A stretch of DNA of 64,000 nt from Rhodopseudomonas pentothenatexigens (lineage in GTDB: Bacteria > Pseudomonadota > Alphaproteobacteria > Rhizobiales > Xanthobacteraceae), in the NCBI RefSeq assembly GCF_900218015.1, contig NZ_UFQQ01000001.1, forward strand, positions 62,001 through 126,000. The letters run 5' to 3'. Below the pieces are notes generated by a model. It was not told the origin of the DNA. It saw only the letters and a program-made list of their open reading frames with translations, and searched no databases. The position numbers were made by a program, and so were the translations under genes. Shown here in pieces: positions 50,498 to 59,218 of the stretch. Each line of letters begins with the position of its first letter. The stretch's first letter is position 1.

Positions 50498-51723
50498 TGC
50501 CGCCAGCCGGCAGTGCAGCCTCATCGTCCGGGCTGCCGCCGGCGCTCAATATCATCGCGCTGTCGAGCTTTGCAGCGTCGCTGTCGACGCGCGCGCTCGA
50601 CCCGGTGCTGCCGCGGATCGCCGACGATTTCGCCGTGACGATCACCACCGCGGCCGGACTCGCCGCGGTCACTTCCTTCACCTTCGCGGTGGTCCAGCCG
50701 GCGATCGGCGCGCTCGGCGATCTGTTCGGCAAAGCTCGGCTGATGATCGTCTGTCTGGCGCTGCTCGGCTTCGCCAATCTGCTCGGTGCGCTGTCGTCGT
50801 CGTTCGCGGTGCTGTTCGTCTGCCGCATCCTCGCCGGCATTGGCGCCGGCGGCGTGTTTCCGGTGGCGCTCGGCCTCGCGGCCGATCTGGTCACGGTGGA
50901 GCGGCGGCAGGTGGCGATCGGCCGCGTGCTCGGCGGCTCGATGGCCGGCAATCTGCTCGGCGCCTCGGCTTCGGGCGTGATCGGTGATTTCCTCGGCTGG
51001 CGCGGCGTGCTGGCAATCCTCGGCCTGCTGGTGATCGCCGCCGCGATCGCGGTGGCGCTCGGCGCCCGCGGCGCCAAGATGCCGCCGCGCAGCGCCGAGA
51101 TGGACCTGCCGGCGCTGCGCCGCGGCTATCGCACCATTTTCAGCAATCCGAATGCGGCGATCTGCTTCACCGCGGTGTTCATCGAGGGCACCTGCGTGAT
51201 GGGGCTGTTCCCTTACGTCGCCGCCTTCCTGCACGAGCAGGGCGAGGAGAGCCTGGCGGTCGCCGGTCTGGTGATCGCCGGCTTCGCGGTCGGCGGGCTG
51301 ATCTACACGCTGACTGTGTCGCAATTGCTGCCGCGGCTCGGCACCACCGGCATGATGATCGGCGGCGGCCTGTTGGTCGCGCTGCAGCTCGTTGCCATCA
51401 TGCTCGGCCCGCACTGGCAGGCGCAGCTCGTCGCCTTCATCCTGATGGGGATGGGGTTCTACATGCTGCACGGCTGCATCCAGGTGTTCGCCTCCGAACT
51501 CACCGAGACCGCGCGCGGCACCGCGATGTCGCTGCACTCGTTTTTCTTCTTCATCGGTCAGACCACCGGCCCGATCGCCTACGGCTTCGGCCTCTCGCAG
51601 CTCGGCAAGACCGCGACGCTGGCTCTGACGGCCCTGACGATGGCGATGCTCGGCCTGGTGCTGGCGCGCATCCTCAAACCGCGGCCGCCGGCGGATGCGG
51701 TGACCCGCGAATCCCCGTTCTAA
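50497..51723 (+). CDS. MFS transporter (Bcr/CflA-like or DHA1 efflux type)
   Basis: 408 aa with about 12 hydrophobic segments. The ATG at 50497 overlaps the kdsA stop (TGATG). Motif A-like loop GALGDLFGKARLMIVCLALL lies between helices 2 and 3, and ILAGIGAGGVFPVALGLAAD fits helix 4-5 of drug-proton antiporters. DPVLPRIADDF in the first loop is typical of DHA1 members. Substrate unknown. Confidence 0.88.
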   Translation: MPPAGSAASSSGLPPALNIIALSSFAASLSTRALDPVLPRIADDFAVTITTAAGLAAVTSFTFAVVQPAIGALGDLFGKARLMIVCLALLGFANLLGALSSSFAVLFVCRILAGIGAGGVFPVALGLAADLVTVERRQVAIGRVLGGSMAGNLLGASASGVIGDFLGWRGVLAILGLLVIAAAIAVALGARGAKMPPRSAEMDLPALRRGYRTIFSNPNAAICFTAVFIEGTCVMGLFPYVAAFLHEQGEESLAVAGLVIAGFAVGGLIYTLTVSQLLPRLGTTGMMIGGGLLVALQLVAIMLGPHWQAQLVAFILMGMGFYMLHGCIQVFASELTETARGTAMSLHSFFFFIGQTTGPIAYGFGLSQLGKTATLALTALTMAMLGLVLARILKPRPPADAVTRESPF

Positions 51724-53885
51724 CCACCGGGCTCGTCGCCGACCGCGGGCCGCGCGTCGGCGCTGGACAATTGCAGCAGCCGCCGCAGCGTTTCATCATC
51801 ACCGAGCACGGCGCGGACTTCGCGCGGGTGAAGCCAGCCGACCGCCTCGTCGAAGCTTCTCGCGTCGTCGATCAGCACGCGCGCGGTCGCCAGATGCGGA
51901 TCGATGCGTCCGCGCCGGCGGGGAGGATGGAAGGCGAGGGCGGCGAGATGGAGTTCCCGAAGCCGGCGGTCGCGGCGAAGCGCGCTCAGCGGATCGGTCG
52001 CTTGGCTCGCTCCGCGAAGACGATCGGCGAGCGCATGCACCTGCGCGAGAATCGCGGGCGGATCGATCTGCTCCGGGGTCATCATCAGCAACGGACGCGA
52101 GCGGGCGGCACGCGTCGTCAGCAGCGCCACCGGGATCGCGAGCAACAGGCCGACGATCACCGGCGTCATCCACAGCAGCAGCGGCCACGATACCAGCCAC
52201 GCCCCGATCGCCATGGTCGCGCCGAGCGCAGTCGGCAGCGCGTAACGTTGGACGACTTCACGGAAGGGGATCGCGCCGTCGCCGCGATGCTGCACCTGCC
52301 AGCCGGCGTCGCGGCCGAGCAGGATCTCGATCACCGCCGTCGATTGAAACACCATCATCACCGGTGCGGTCAAAGCCGAGATCAGCGTTTCTAGCAGCAC
52401 GCCGCCGAAGGCGCGCAGGCCGCCGCCGAACTGCCTGCGGGTGTGGCTGCGCATCAGCACCAGCAACAAGGCCAGCAGCTTCGGCAGGATCAACAGTCCC
52501 ATCGTGCCGGCGAACACCCAGGCGGCGCGCACCGGGTCCTGCGCCGGCCAGATTGGAAACAGCGAGAAGTCCTTCGGGAAATACTCGGGGCGGACGAACT
52601 GCGCCTGCAGCGAAATCAGGATGCCGGCCACCAGGAACGCCAGCCACATCGGCGCGGTGAGATAGGCGCCGATGCCGGTGAGGAAATGCAGCCGCGACAC
52701 CCAATGCAGTCCGCGGGCGGTGAGGATCTTGCCGTGCTGCAGATTGCCCTGGCACCAGCGCCGGTCACGTGCGGCGAAATCGAGCAGCGACGGCGGGCAC
52801 TCCTCGTAGCTGCCGCGCAGTGTCGGGGCGAGATGGATGCGCCAGCCGGCGCGGCGCATCAGCGCCGCCTCGACGAAGTCGTGGCTGAGGATTTCACCGC
52901 CGAACGGCTTGCGGCCCGGCAGCGTCGGCAGCCCGGCGCTGCCGGCAAAGGCCGCGACCCGGATGATCGCATTGTGGCCCCAATAATTGCTCTCGGAGCC
53001 GTGCCACCATGCGGTGCCGGCGGCGATCATCGGCCCATAGAGGCTGCCGGCAAATTGCTGAACCCGTGCGAACAGGGTGCGCGCCTGAACCACGACGGGG
53101 AGAGACTGGATCAGGCCGATGTCGCTGTCTGCCTCCATCGCGGCGGCGATCCGTACCAGCACGTCGCCGGTCATGACGCTGTCGGCGTCGAGAATGACCA
53201 TGAAGTCGTAGACGCCGCCGAAGCGCTCGACCCAATCGGCGATGTTGCCGGATTTGCGCGCCGTATTGTGGGGCCGGTGCCGATAGTACAGACGGTCCTG
53301 TGTGGCGGCGAGTTCGGCGTAGCAGCGCTCTTCGTCGATCCAGACGGATGGGTCGGTGGAATCGCTGAGCACGAACCAGTCGAATTGCGCGCCGCGGCCG
53401 GTTTCGTCGACCGATTGCCGTGTCGCCTGCAGCCTCGCGAACACCACGGGGGCGTCTTCGTTGTAGGTCGGCAGCAGCATCGCGATCCTGGAGGTGACCT
53501 CCGGCAACGAGCCATCCGTCGAGATGCCGACATCGTTGCGCCAGCCGCCGCACAGTACGGCGAAGCCGGCGAGCGCCGACACGAAGGAAAGAGCGACCCA
53601 GGCGAACAGCGCGGCGAACAGCGCCAGCACCACGGCCTCGAGAATCGTGATGCCGCCGACCTGCAGCACCTGATACATTTCGTAAATGCCCGCCGCCGCC
53701 AGCACCGCGGTCGCGACCATGATCAGGACACGGCGCCATACGGCGGGCGACCGAAAGGCGGCAGGCCGAGGCCTGTGCCGGAACGATTGCACCGGCATCG
53801 GCAGCGGCGCGTCTGCAGGCAGCGGTTCGGCGCGACGTTCGAGGTCATGGTGCCGCTGGATGCGCGGTCCGTTTACGGCGTCCAT
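51720..53885 (-). CDS. mdoH: Glucan glucosyltransferase MdoH (OpgH)
   Basis: Inner-membrane GT2 enzyme that polymerises UDP-glucose into osmoregulated periplasmic glucan. 721 aa, shorter than E. coli's 847. Two N-terminal helices, then the GT2 domain: YNEDAPVVFARLQAT, FMVILDADSVM (DxD), ILSHDFVEAALMRRAGWRIH and RDRRWCQGNLQH (Q/RxxRW-type motif). Four or more C-terminal helices follow. Start at 53885 overlaps the mdoG stop by 13 bases. Confidence 0.95.
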   Translation of the reverse strand: MDAVNGPRIQRHHDLERRAEPLPADAPLPMPVQSFRHRPRPAAFRSPAVWRRVLIMVATAVLAAAGIYEMYQVLQVGGITILEAVVLALFAALFAWVALSFVSALAGFAVLCGGWRNDVGISTDGSLPEVTSRIAMLLPTYNEDAPVVFARLQATRQSVDETGRGAQFDWFVLSDSTDPSVWIDEERCYAELAATQDRLYYRHRPHNTARKSGNIADWVERFGGVYDFMVILDADSVMTGDVLVRIAAAMEADSDIGLIQSLPVVVQARTLFARVQQFAGSLYGPMIAAGTAWWHGSESNYWGHNAIIRVAAFAGSAGLPTLPGRKPFGGEILSHDFVEAALMRRAGWRIHLAPTLRGSYEECPPSLLDFAARDRRWCQGNLQHGKILTARGLHWVSRLHFLTGIGAYLTAPMWLAFLVAGILISLQAQFVRPEYFPKDFSLFPIWPAQDPVRAAWVFAGTMGLLILPKLLALLLVLMRSHTRRQFGGGLRAFGGVLLETLISALTAPVMMVFQSTAVIEILLGRDAGWQVQHRGDGAIPFREVVQRYALPTALGATMAIGAWLVSWPLLLWMTPVIVGLLLAIPVALLTTRAARSRPLLMMTPEQIDPPAILAQVHALADRLRGASQATDPLSALRRDRRLRELHLAALAFHPPRRRGRIDPHLATARVLIDDARSFDEAVGWLHPREVRAVLGDDETLRRLLQLSSADARPAVGDEPGG

Positions 53886-55384
53886 CGGTACAGCCAGACT
53901 TCGGAAACTGCTGTGTCGCCCTCGAACACGGCCGCACGCAGCTCGACCGGAGCCTGCGCCTGGACCAGGTCGAAGCTGAGCCGCCAGCCGCCCATCGCTG
54001 GATTGGGTTGGGTCACGATATTGCGGATCTCGCCCTTGTCGGCGGCGACGACGCCGCGGATCGCGGCGGCATCCGCGGTCTTCAGGCGGTCGCCGGCGAG
54101 GTCGAGCACGAACAACCGCTCGTTGTCGCCGCGCGCGCTGATGCCGGTCCGCACAAACCGTGCGAGCCCCTGTGGCTTTCGGGTGTCCGGGCCCCAGTGC
54201 AGCCGATAGGTGTAGATGTGTTCGCCCTTGGCGCGCAGCGGCTGCTTCGGCTCCCAGAACGCCGCGATATTGTCGTGCACCTCTTCACGAGTCGGAATCT
54301 CGATCAGCTTGACGGCGCCGTCGGTCCAGTCGCCGATCGGTTCGGCCCACAGGCTCGGCCGCAGTTCGAACCGGGATTCCAGATCCTGATAGTTGGCGAA
54401 GCTGCGTTCGCGCTGCATCAGGCCGAAGCCGCGCGGGTTGCGGTCGCCGAACGAACTGATCTGCAGATCCTTCGGATTGCACAGCGGCCGCCACAACTCC
54501 TCGCCGCTGCCGTTGAAGATCGCCAGCCCGTCGGAATCGTGCACCGCGGCGCGGAAGTCCGGTGTGTCGGCCGGATCGTTCGGGCCGAACAGAAACATGC
54601 TGGTCATCGGCGCCAGCCCGGCATGCTGCAGATCGACGCGCGGATACAGCGCCATCTCGACATCGAACACGGTGGTGTCGCCGGGCCGGATGGTGAAGCG
54701 ATAGGCACCGGCGACGCTCTTGCTGTCGAGCAACGCATGCACCACCAGCGACGATGCGCCCGGAGCTGGGCGTTCGAGCCAGAACGTTTTGAACAGCGGG
54801 AATTCCTCGCCGCCGGACTGGCCGGTGTCGATCGACAGGCCGCGCGCCGACAGGCCGTAACGCTCGCCCTTGGCGACGGCGCGGAAGTACGCGGCGCCGA
54901 GGAAGGCGCTGACCTCGTCGTAGTAGTCCGCACGCTGGATCGGCGCGTGAATCCGAAAGCCGGCAAAGCCGAGATCGGCATCCGGCGGCGGCGGAGCGAT
55001 AGTGCCGAACGAGAAATCATCGGGTCGATAAGGGATCGGGCGGGCTTGGCCGTCGACGACTTCGAAGATCGTCACCCGGTTCTTGTAGAGGAAGCCGCGG
55101 TGGAAGAACTGGACCTGAAACGGCAGGTTCTCGGCGCGCCAGAGGGCTCGGTCGGGCCGGAAGCGCAGCGATCGGTAGGCGTCGTAGCTCAGATCGCTCA
55201 GCGTGTTCGGCAACGAACCCTCCGGCGCACGATAAGGCTTGCTCGCCAGCTCGCGCGCCAGCTTGCGCACCATCCAGGGATCGAAATCGATCGACGGCGG
55301 GGAGCTGCTCGCCGCGGCCGGATCGGCCTTCGCCCCCAACAGCGGCAACGCCGCCAGCCCGGTCAGAACTTGCCGCCGGTTCAA
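53873..55384 (-). CDS. mdoG: Periplasmic glucan biosynthesis protein MdoG/MdoD family
   Basis: Needed for branching or export of periplasmic glucans. 503 aa. The N-terminus (MNRRQVLTGLAALPLLGA) has a twin-arginine pattern, as in E. coli OpgD, so it may be Tat-exported and closer to OpgD than OpgG. Core motifs: LSYDAYRSLRFRPDRALWR, FQVQFFHRGFLYKNRVTIFE, DLGFAGFRIHAP, FLGASYFRAV-like FLGAAYFRAVAKGERYGLSA. Directly upstream of and overlapping mdoH. Confidence 0.92.
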   Translation of the reverse strand: MNRRQVLTGLAALPLLGAKADPAAASSSPPSIDFDPWMVRKLARELASKPYRAPEGSLPNTLSDLSYDAYRSLRFRPDRALWRAENLPFQVQFFHRGFLYKNRVTIFEVVDGQARPIPYRPDDFSFGTIAPPPPDADLGFAGFRIHAPIQRADYYDEVSAFLGAAYFRAVAKGERYGLSARGLSIDTGQSGGEEFPLFKTFWLERPAPGASSLVVHALLDSKSVAGAYRFTIRPGDTTVFDVEMALYPRVDLQHAGLAPMTSMFLFGPNDPADTPDFRAAVHDSDGLAIFNGSGEELWRPLCNPKDLQISSFGDRNPRGFGLMQRERSFANYQDLESRFELRPSLWAEPIGDWTDGAVKLIEIPTREEVHDNIAAFWEPKQPLRAKGEHIYTYRLHWGPDTRKPQGLARFVRTGISARGDNERLFVLDLAGDRLKTADAAAIRGVVAADKGEIRNIVTQPNPAMGGWRLSFDLVQAQAPVELRAAVFEGDTAVSEVWLYRWTP

Positions 55385-55487
55385 TCTCGCTCCTCCGGTT
55401 GGACGATGCAGTTCCGCTCAAACGTCGGGGAAGGAGAAGAGTTCCTCGCTGTTGCGAGATGCGCGATGTCGACGGGATCCGATCGGG

Positions 55488-56570
55488 TTAGTTGAACCTG
55501 CCGCCCAGCATCCGCATCCAGGATTCGCCGCCGAGGCCGTTGAGGACGGCGTCGGCGCTTTGCGCGGCGGCGCGCAGCGCCGGATCGCGGGCGTGAACCA
55601 CGGTGACGTAGCGCAGCACGTAGAGGCAGCCGAGTGCCTGCAGACGCGGCATCATCTCCGGCTGGGTGTTGCCGGCGACGCCCGAGGCGCCGATCCGCTG
55701 CGCGGTCGCCAGCACATCGTCGACCACCAGGTCGGCCTTCGCCGGCAGCGAAAATGTCTGCAGCACGCGCAGGACGCCGTGTCGGTCGCCATGCGCCAGA
55801 TAGCCGCCGATCGGAGTGCCGCGGCGATCGTGCACGATGCGTGCGACGGGCGTGCCGCGATCTTCCTTCCGCGCTGCGTGCGCCAGCAGAGAAGCGAGCA
55901 CCGGTGGCTGGAATGCCGGCCGCAATGCGGAGCCTGCGGTGGTGTGCAGGATGACGTCCGCCAATTCACCGGGAGCGACGTCACGGCCCCCGTCAATTGA
56001 CAGCGCTGGCAGCGCGGGCAGGACCTTCGCTGCTGCCACGTCCAGCAGCGAGGTTGCGAGCCGGACCTGATTCAGAAGCGGCAGGCGGCGCGCTGCGACC
56101 GTGACGGCGAGGCTCAGCGGCCGCAGAACTCGGACCCATTCGTAGCTCCGGCCGAGCACCATCTCGCCGCCGAGCTTGCGCCACATCCCGAACGAGGCGG
56201 TGTTGGCGGTCTCGCTGATTGAGATGTCCTGAGCGCCGTTCAGATAAGCCCGCAGCAGCCGGGCTCCGGCCAGCGGATCGGTCTCCGGCGCGTCGACCAT
56301 CAGCGAGCCGGCATAGGCGGCGCGGATCGGGCGATCCTGCCAGATCATCGGGACGACGTTGACGCCGATGAAGCCGCGGACCCGTCCATCAGTGTCGACA
56401 TACACCAGCGCGCCGATCTCGGCGTCGGACCATGGATGATTCAGGTAGATGTCGACGAAGTAATCGGCGAGCGAGGCTGGCGCCGGCGCCCTCGACTTCC
56501 GGAATACCGCCTGAAACAGGTCGGCGACGGCGATCGCGTCATGGGAAGCAAAACGGCGGATGAGGGCCAT
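55488..56570 (-). CDS. GNAT-family N-acyltransferase-like protein
   Basis: 360 aa from the ATG at 56570 (MALIRRFASHDAIAVADLFQ), with AGGACG upstream. N-terminal GNAT domain: FIGVNVVPMIWQDRPIRAAY, GSLMVDAPETDPLAGARLLR and ISETANTASFGMWRKLGGEM, typical beta4-alpha3 and alpha4 regions. A second, more divergent half follows (to 360). Acyl acceptor unknown. It lies 103 bases upstream of mdoG on the same strand and is divergent from asnB, so it may serve either the glucan or the asnB cassette. Confidence 0.75.
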   Translation of the reverse strand: MALIRRFASHDAIAVADLFQAVFRKSRAPAPASLADYFVDIYLNHPWSDAEIGALVYVDTDGRVRGFIGVNVVPMIWQDRPIRAAYAGSLMVDAPETDPLAGARLLRAYLNGAQDISISETANTASFGMWRKLGGEMVLGRSYEWVRVLRPLSLAVTVAARRLPLLNQVRLATSLLDVAAAKVLPALPALSIDGGRDVAPGELADVILHTTAGSALRPAFQPPVLASLLAHAARKEDRGTPVARIVHDRRGTPIGGYLAHGDRHGVLRVLQTFSLPAKADLVVDDVLATAQRIGASGVAGNTQPEMMPRLQALGCLYVLRYVTVVHARDPALRAAAQSADAVLNGLGGESWMRMLGGRFN

Positions 56571-56947
56571 TGATAACGTCCTGAAGGCCCCTTCGATCAC
56601 ATGATTTGTTTTCGCATCAGTTAAGCCGATCACCAGCATCACGGCGGATAGCGAGATCAGACGACGCGGGATCGCGTAATAGCTATGGCGAAGTCGTGCT
56701 CTAGCGACGGGCCGCCGGCTCGATGCTGTCGGAGAGAGACGGATTTGTTTCTGGCTGGAAACAATCGATGGCGGTTGACACATCTTCGCCTTGATTGGCG
56801 GTCGTGCGGTACCCGTTCGCTACACGTCGTCGGTGGTGCCTTCCAACTCCAGCAACCCGCACCTGCTTCATTTACGTTAACCCGAGGCTGTCGCTGCAAG
56901 TTTTAGCGGTTCCGGCTAGGTTGCCCGCCTGCAACAAGAGAAAGCCC
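56571..56947. other. 377-base non-coding gap between the GNAT gene and asnB
   Basis: Divergent intergenic region. It holds an inverted repeat, TTGTTTC-N6-GAAACAA, at 56745-56764, and TTGACA at 56775-56780 on the plus strand with no convincing -10 at 16-18 bases. Local AT content is higher around 56730-56780. I see no gene in it; open frames here have no recognisable content. Confidence 0.6.
56745..56764. promoter_or_regulatory. Operator-like inverted repeat in the asnB upstream region
   Basis: TTGTTTC (56745-56751) and GAAACAA (56758-56764) are perfect inverted arms around 6 bases. It sits 11 bases before a TTGACA that could be a -35. A repressor or activator site for the asnB cassette is a reasonable guess. 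Confidence 0.4.
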
Positions 56948-58900
56948 ATGTGCGGCATCGCCGGCTACCACGGATCGCCTGGGGGCATTGCGCACGATCG
57001 ATTGCTCACCGAGATGGCCGCCGCCGTGGCACATCGCGGTCCGGACGCGAGCGGCGTTCATGTCGGCGACGGCTTCGGGCTCGCACATACCCGGCTCAGC
57101 ATCATCGATCTCGCCGGCGGTGCGCAGCCGATGACGGACATCGATGGCGAGTTGTGGCTTTCGTTCAACGGCGAGATCTTCAATTACGTCGAGCTGCGCC
57201 AGGACCTGATCGCGCGCGGGCATCGGTTTCGCACCGCCTCCGACACCGAGGTGATCCTCAAGGCGTATCGCGCGTATGGGCCGGACTGCGTCAAGCATTT
57301 CAACGGCGACTTCGCTTTCGCATTGTGGGATTCGCGCAACCGGCGGCTGATGCTGGCGCGCGACCGCATGGGCGTGCGGCCGTTGTTCTACACCCGGCGG
57401 CAGGGCTGTCTGTATTTCGCCTCGGCGATCCGCTCGCTGCTTCAGGTGCCGGGCGTAGCTCCCGAGATCGATCCGATTGCGCTCGATCAGACCTTCACGT
57501 TCTGGTTCCCCTTGGCGCCGCGCACGATCTTCAAGGACATCGCCGAGCTGCCGCCGGGGCATCTGCTGCTGGCGGAAGGCGACCGCGTCCGCATCGAGCC
57601 GTACTGGCAGCTTGCGTTCCCGGATGCCGATGACATCGTCGCGCACGATCAGCGTGATCCGCGCGAGCTTGCCGACGAGCTGCAGGCGCTGCTGATCGAT
57701 GCGACGCGGATCCGGCTGCGCGCCGACGTTCCGGTGGGCGCCTATCTCAGCGGCGGGCTGGATTCCTCGATCGTCACCGCGATCATGAAGCGGTTGGTGC
57801 CGGATCAGCTCCGCACCTATTCGGTCGCGTTCGAGGATGCCGAATTCGACGAGCGCGGCTTCCAGGACGTGATGGCGCGATCGCTCGACACCGACCATCA
57901 CGTGGTGCTGTGCACCGAAGACGAGATCGGCCGCCGTTTCCCGGAGGTGGTCTCTCATGCCGAGCGGCCGCTGGTGCGGACCGGTCCCACGCCGCTGCAC
58001 ATGCTCTCGGAGCTGGTGCACGGGCAGGGCCTGAAGGTGGTGCTGACCGGCGAGGGCGCCGACGAAGTGTTCGCCGGCTACGACATCTTCAAGGAGGCCA
58101 AGCTGCGCCGGTTCTGCGCGGCGCAGCCGGCGTCGAAGCGGCGCACATTGCTGCTGCAGCGGCTGTATCCTTACTTGTCTCAGCTCAAGACCCAATCGCA
58201 GAGCTATCGTGAGGCCTTCTTCCTCGGCAGCGGCGACGATCTCGGCGATCCGTTGTTTTCGCATCTGCCGCGGGTGCGGACCACGCAGGGCGCCAAGGCG
58301 TTCTACTCGCGCGAGCTGCGCGGTGCGCTCAGTGGCTACGATGCCCTGGCCGATCTGCGCGAGCGGCTGCCGGAGCGGTTTGCGCGTTGGCACCCGCTGT
58401 CACAGGCGCAGTACCTCGAGACCGCGTTTCTGCTGCCCGGTTACATCCTCTCGTCGCAGGGCGATCGCGTCGCGATGGCGCATGCGGTCGAGGGCCGGTT
58501 TCCGTTCCTTGATCCCCGCGTGATCGACTTCGCTGCGAAACTGTCGCCGCGGCAGAAGCTGCGGGTGCTGCGCGAGAAGCACATCCTGCGCGAGGCGACG
58601 CGCGATCTGCTGCCGGCGAACATCGCCGACCGGCCGAAGCAGCCATATCGCGCGCCCGACAGCCGCTCGTTCTTCGGCGCAGGGGCTCGCGGCTATGTCG
58701 AGGCGGCCCTGGCCCCCGACGCGTTGGCTGCCTCCGGACTGTTCGAGGCCGGCGCAGTGCAGAAGCTGCTGCGCAAGTGTGCCGCTGGCCGCGCGGTCGG
58801 CGCGCGCGACAACGCCGCCTTCGTCGGCATTCTCTCCACCCAATTGCTGGTCCGGCAGACTGCCGGCACCGCCATCGCTTCATCGATTCAAGCCGCTTAG
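56948..58900 (+). CDS. asnB: Asparagine synthase (glutamine-hydrolysing) family amidotransferase
   Basis: 650 aa from the ATG at 56948, required because Cys2 is the glutaminase nucleophile (MCGIAGYHGS). N-terminal Ntn amidotransferase (1-210; AHRGPDASG, LSFNGEIFNY), then the synthetase domain with PP-loop YLSGGLDSSIVTA near residue 268 and GEGADEVFAGYDIF. The family includes true asparagine synthase and amide-forming enzymes of secondary or polysaccharide pathways. The position with acp, an acyl ligase and nadE suggests the latter. 12 bases before acp. Confidence 0.92.
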   Translation: MCGIAGYHGSPGGIAHDRLLTEMAAAVAHRGPDASGVHVGDGFGLAHTRLSIIDLAGGAQPMTDIDGELWLSFNGEIFNYVELRQDLIARGHRFRTASDTEVILKAYRAYGPDCVKHFNGDFAFALWDSRNRRLMLARDRMGVRPLFYTRRQGCLYFASAIRSLLQVPGVAPEIDPIALDQTFTFWFPLAPRTIFKDIAELPPGHLLLAEGDRVRIEPYWQLAFPDADDIVAHDQRDPRELADELQALLIDATRIRLRADVPVGAYLSGGLDSSIVTAIMKRLVPDQLRTYSVAFEDAEFDERGFQDVMARSLDTDHHVVLCTEDEIGRRFPEVVSHAERPLVRTGPTPLHMLSELVHGQGLKVVLTGEGADEVFAGYDIFKEAKLRRFCAAQPASKRRTLLLQRLYPYLSQLKTQSQSYREAFFLGSGDDLGDPLFSHLPRVRTTQGAKAFYSRELRGALSGYDALADLRERLPERFARWHPLSQAQYLETAFLLPGYILSSQGDRVAMAHAVEGRFPFLDPRVIDFAAKLSPRQKLRVLREKHILREATRDLLPANIADRPKQPYRAPDSRSFFGAGARGYVEAALAPDALAASGLFEAGAVQKLLRKCAAGRAVGARDNAAFVGILSTQLLVRQTAGTAIASSIQAA

Positions 58901-58912
58901 AAAGGACTGGTT

Positions 58913-59179
58913 ATGTCGACCGACCGCCGCGCAAAGATCCGCGCCTTCATCGAAGAGAATTTCCTGTTTCGCGAGGACACCGACGCCATCGCCGACGGCG
59001 AGTCGCTGCTCGAAGCCGGCCTGATCGACTCCACCGGCATTCTCGAACTGGTGGCGTTCCTGGAATCCGAATTTGCGATCAGCATCGCGGATGAGGACAT
59101 CGTCCCGGACAATCTCGACTCGATCGCCGCGATCGACGCTTACGTCGCCCGTCGTCAGGGCAGTTCGCTCGCGGCCTGA
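58913..59179 (+). CDS. Acyl carrier protein
   Basis: 88 aa, one ACP domain. Phosphopantetheine site EAGLIDSTGILELVAFLES with Ser40 in the DS motif (DST rather than DSL). Typical four-helix acidic composition. Not in the fatty acid operon; between asnB and an AMP-dependent ligase, so it probably carries a substrate for this cassette. Confidence 0.92.
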   Translation: MSTDRRAKIRAFIEENFLFREDTDAIADGESLLEAGLIDSTGILELVAFLESEFAISIADEDIVPDNLDSIAAIDAYVARRQGSSLAA

Positions 59180-59218
59180 AAGCGCTTAGGTCGGCAGCCG
59201 GGTGAAATCGGAGATCGG

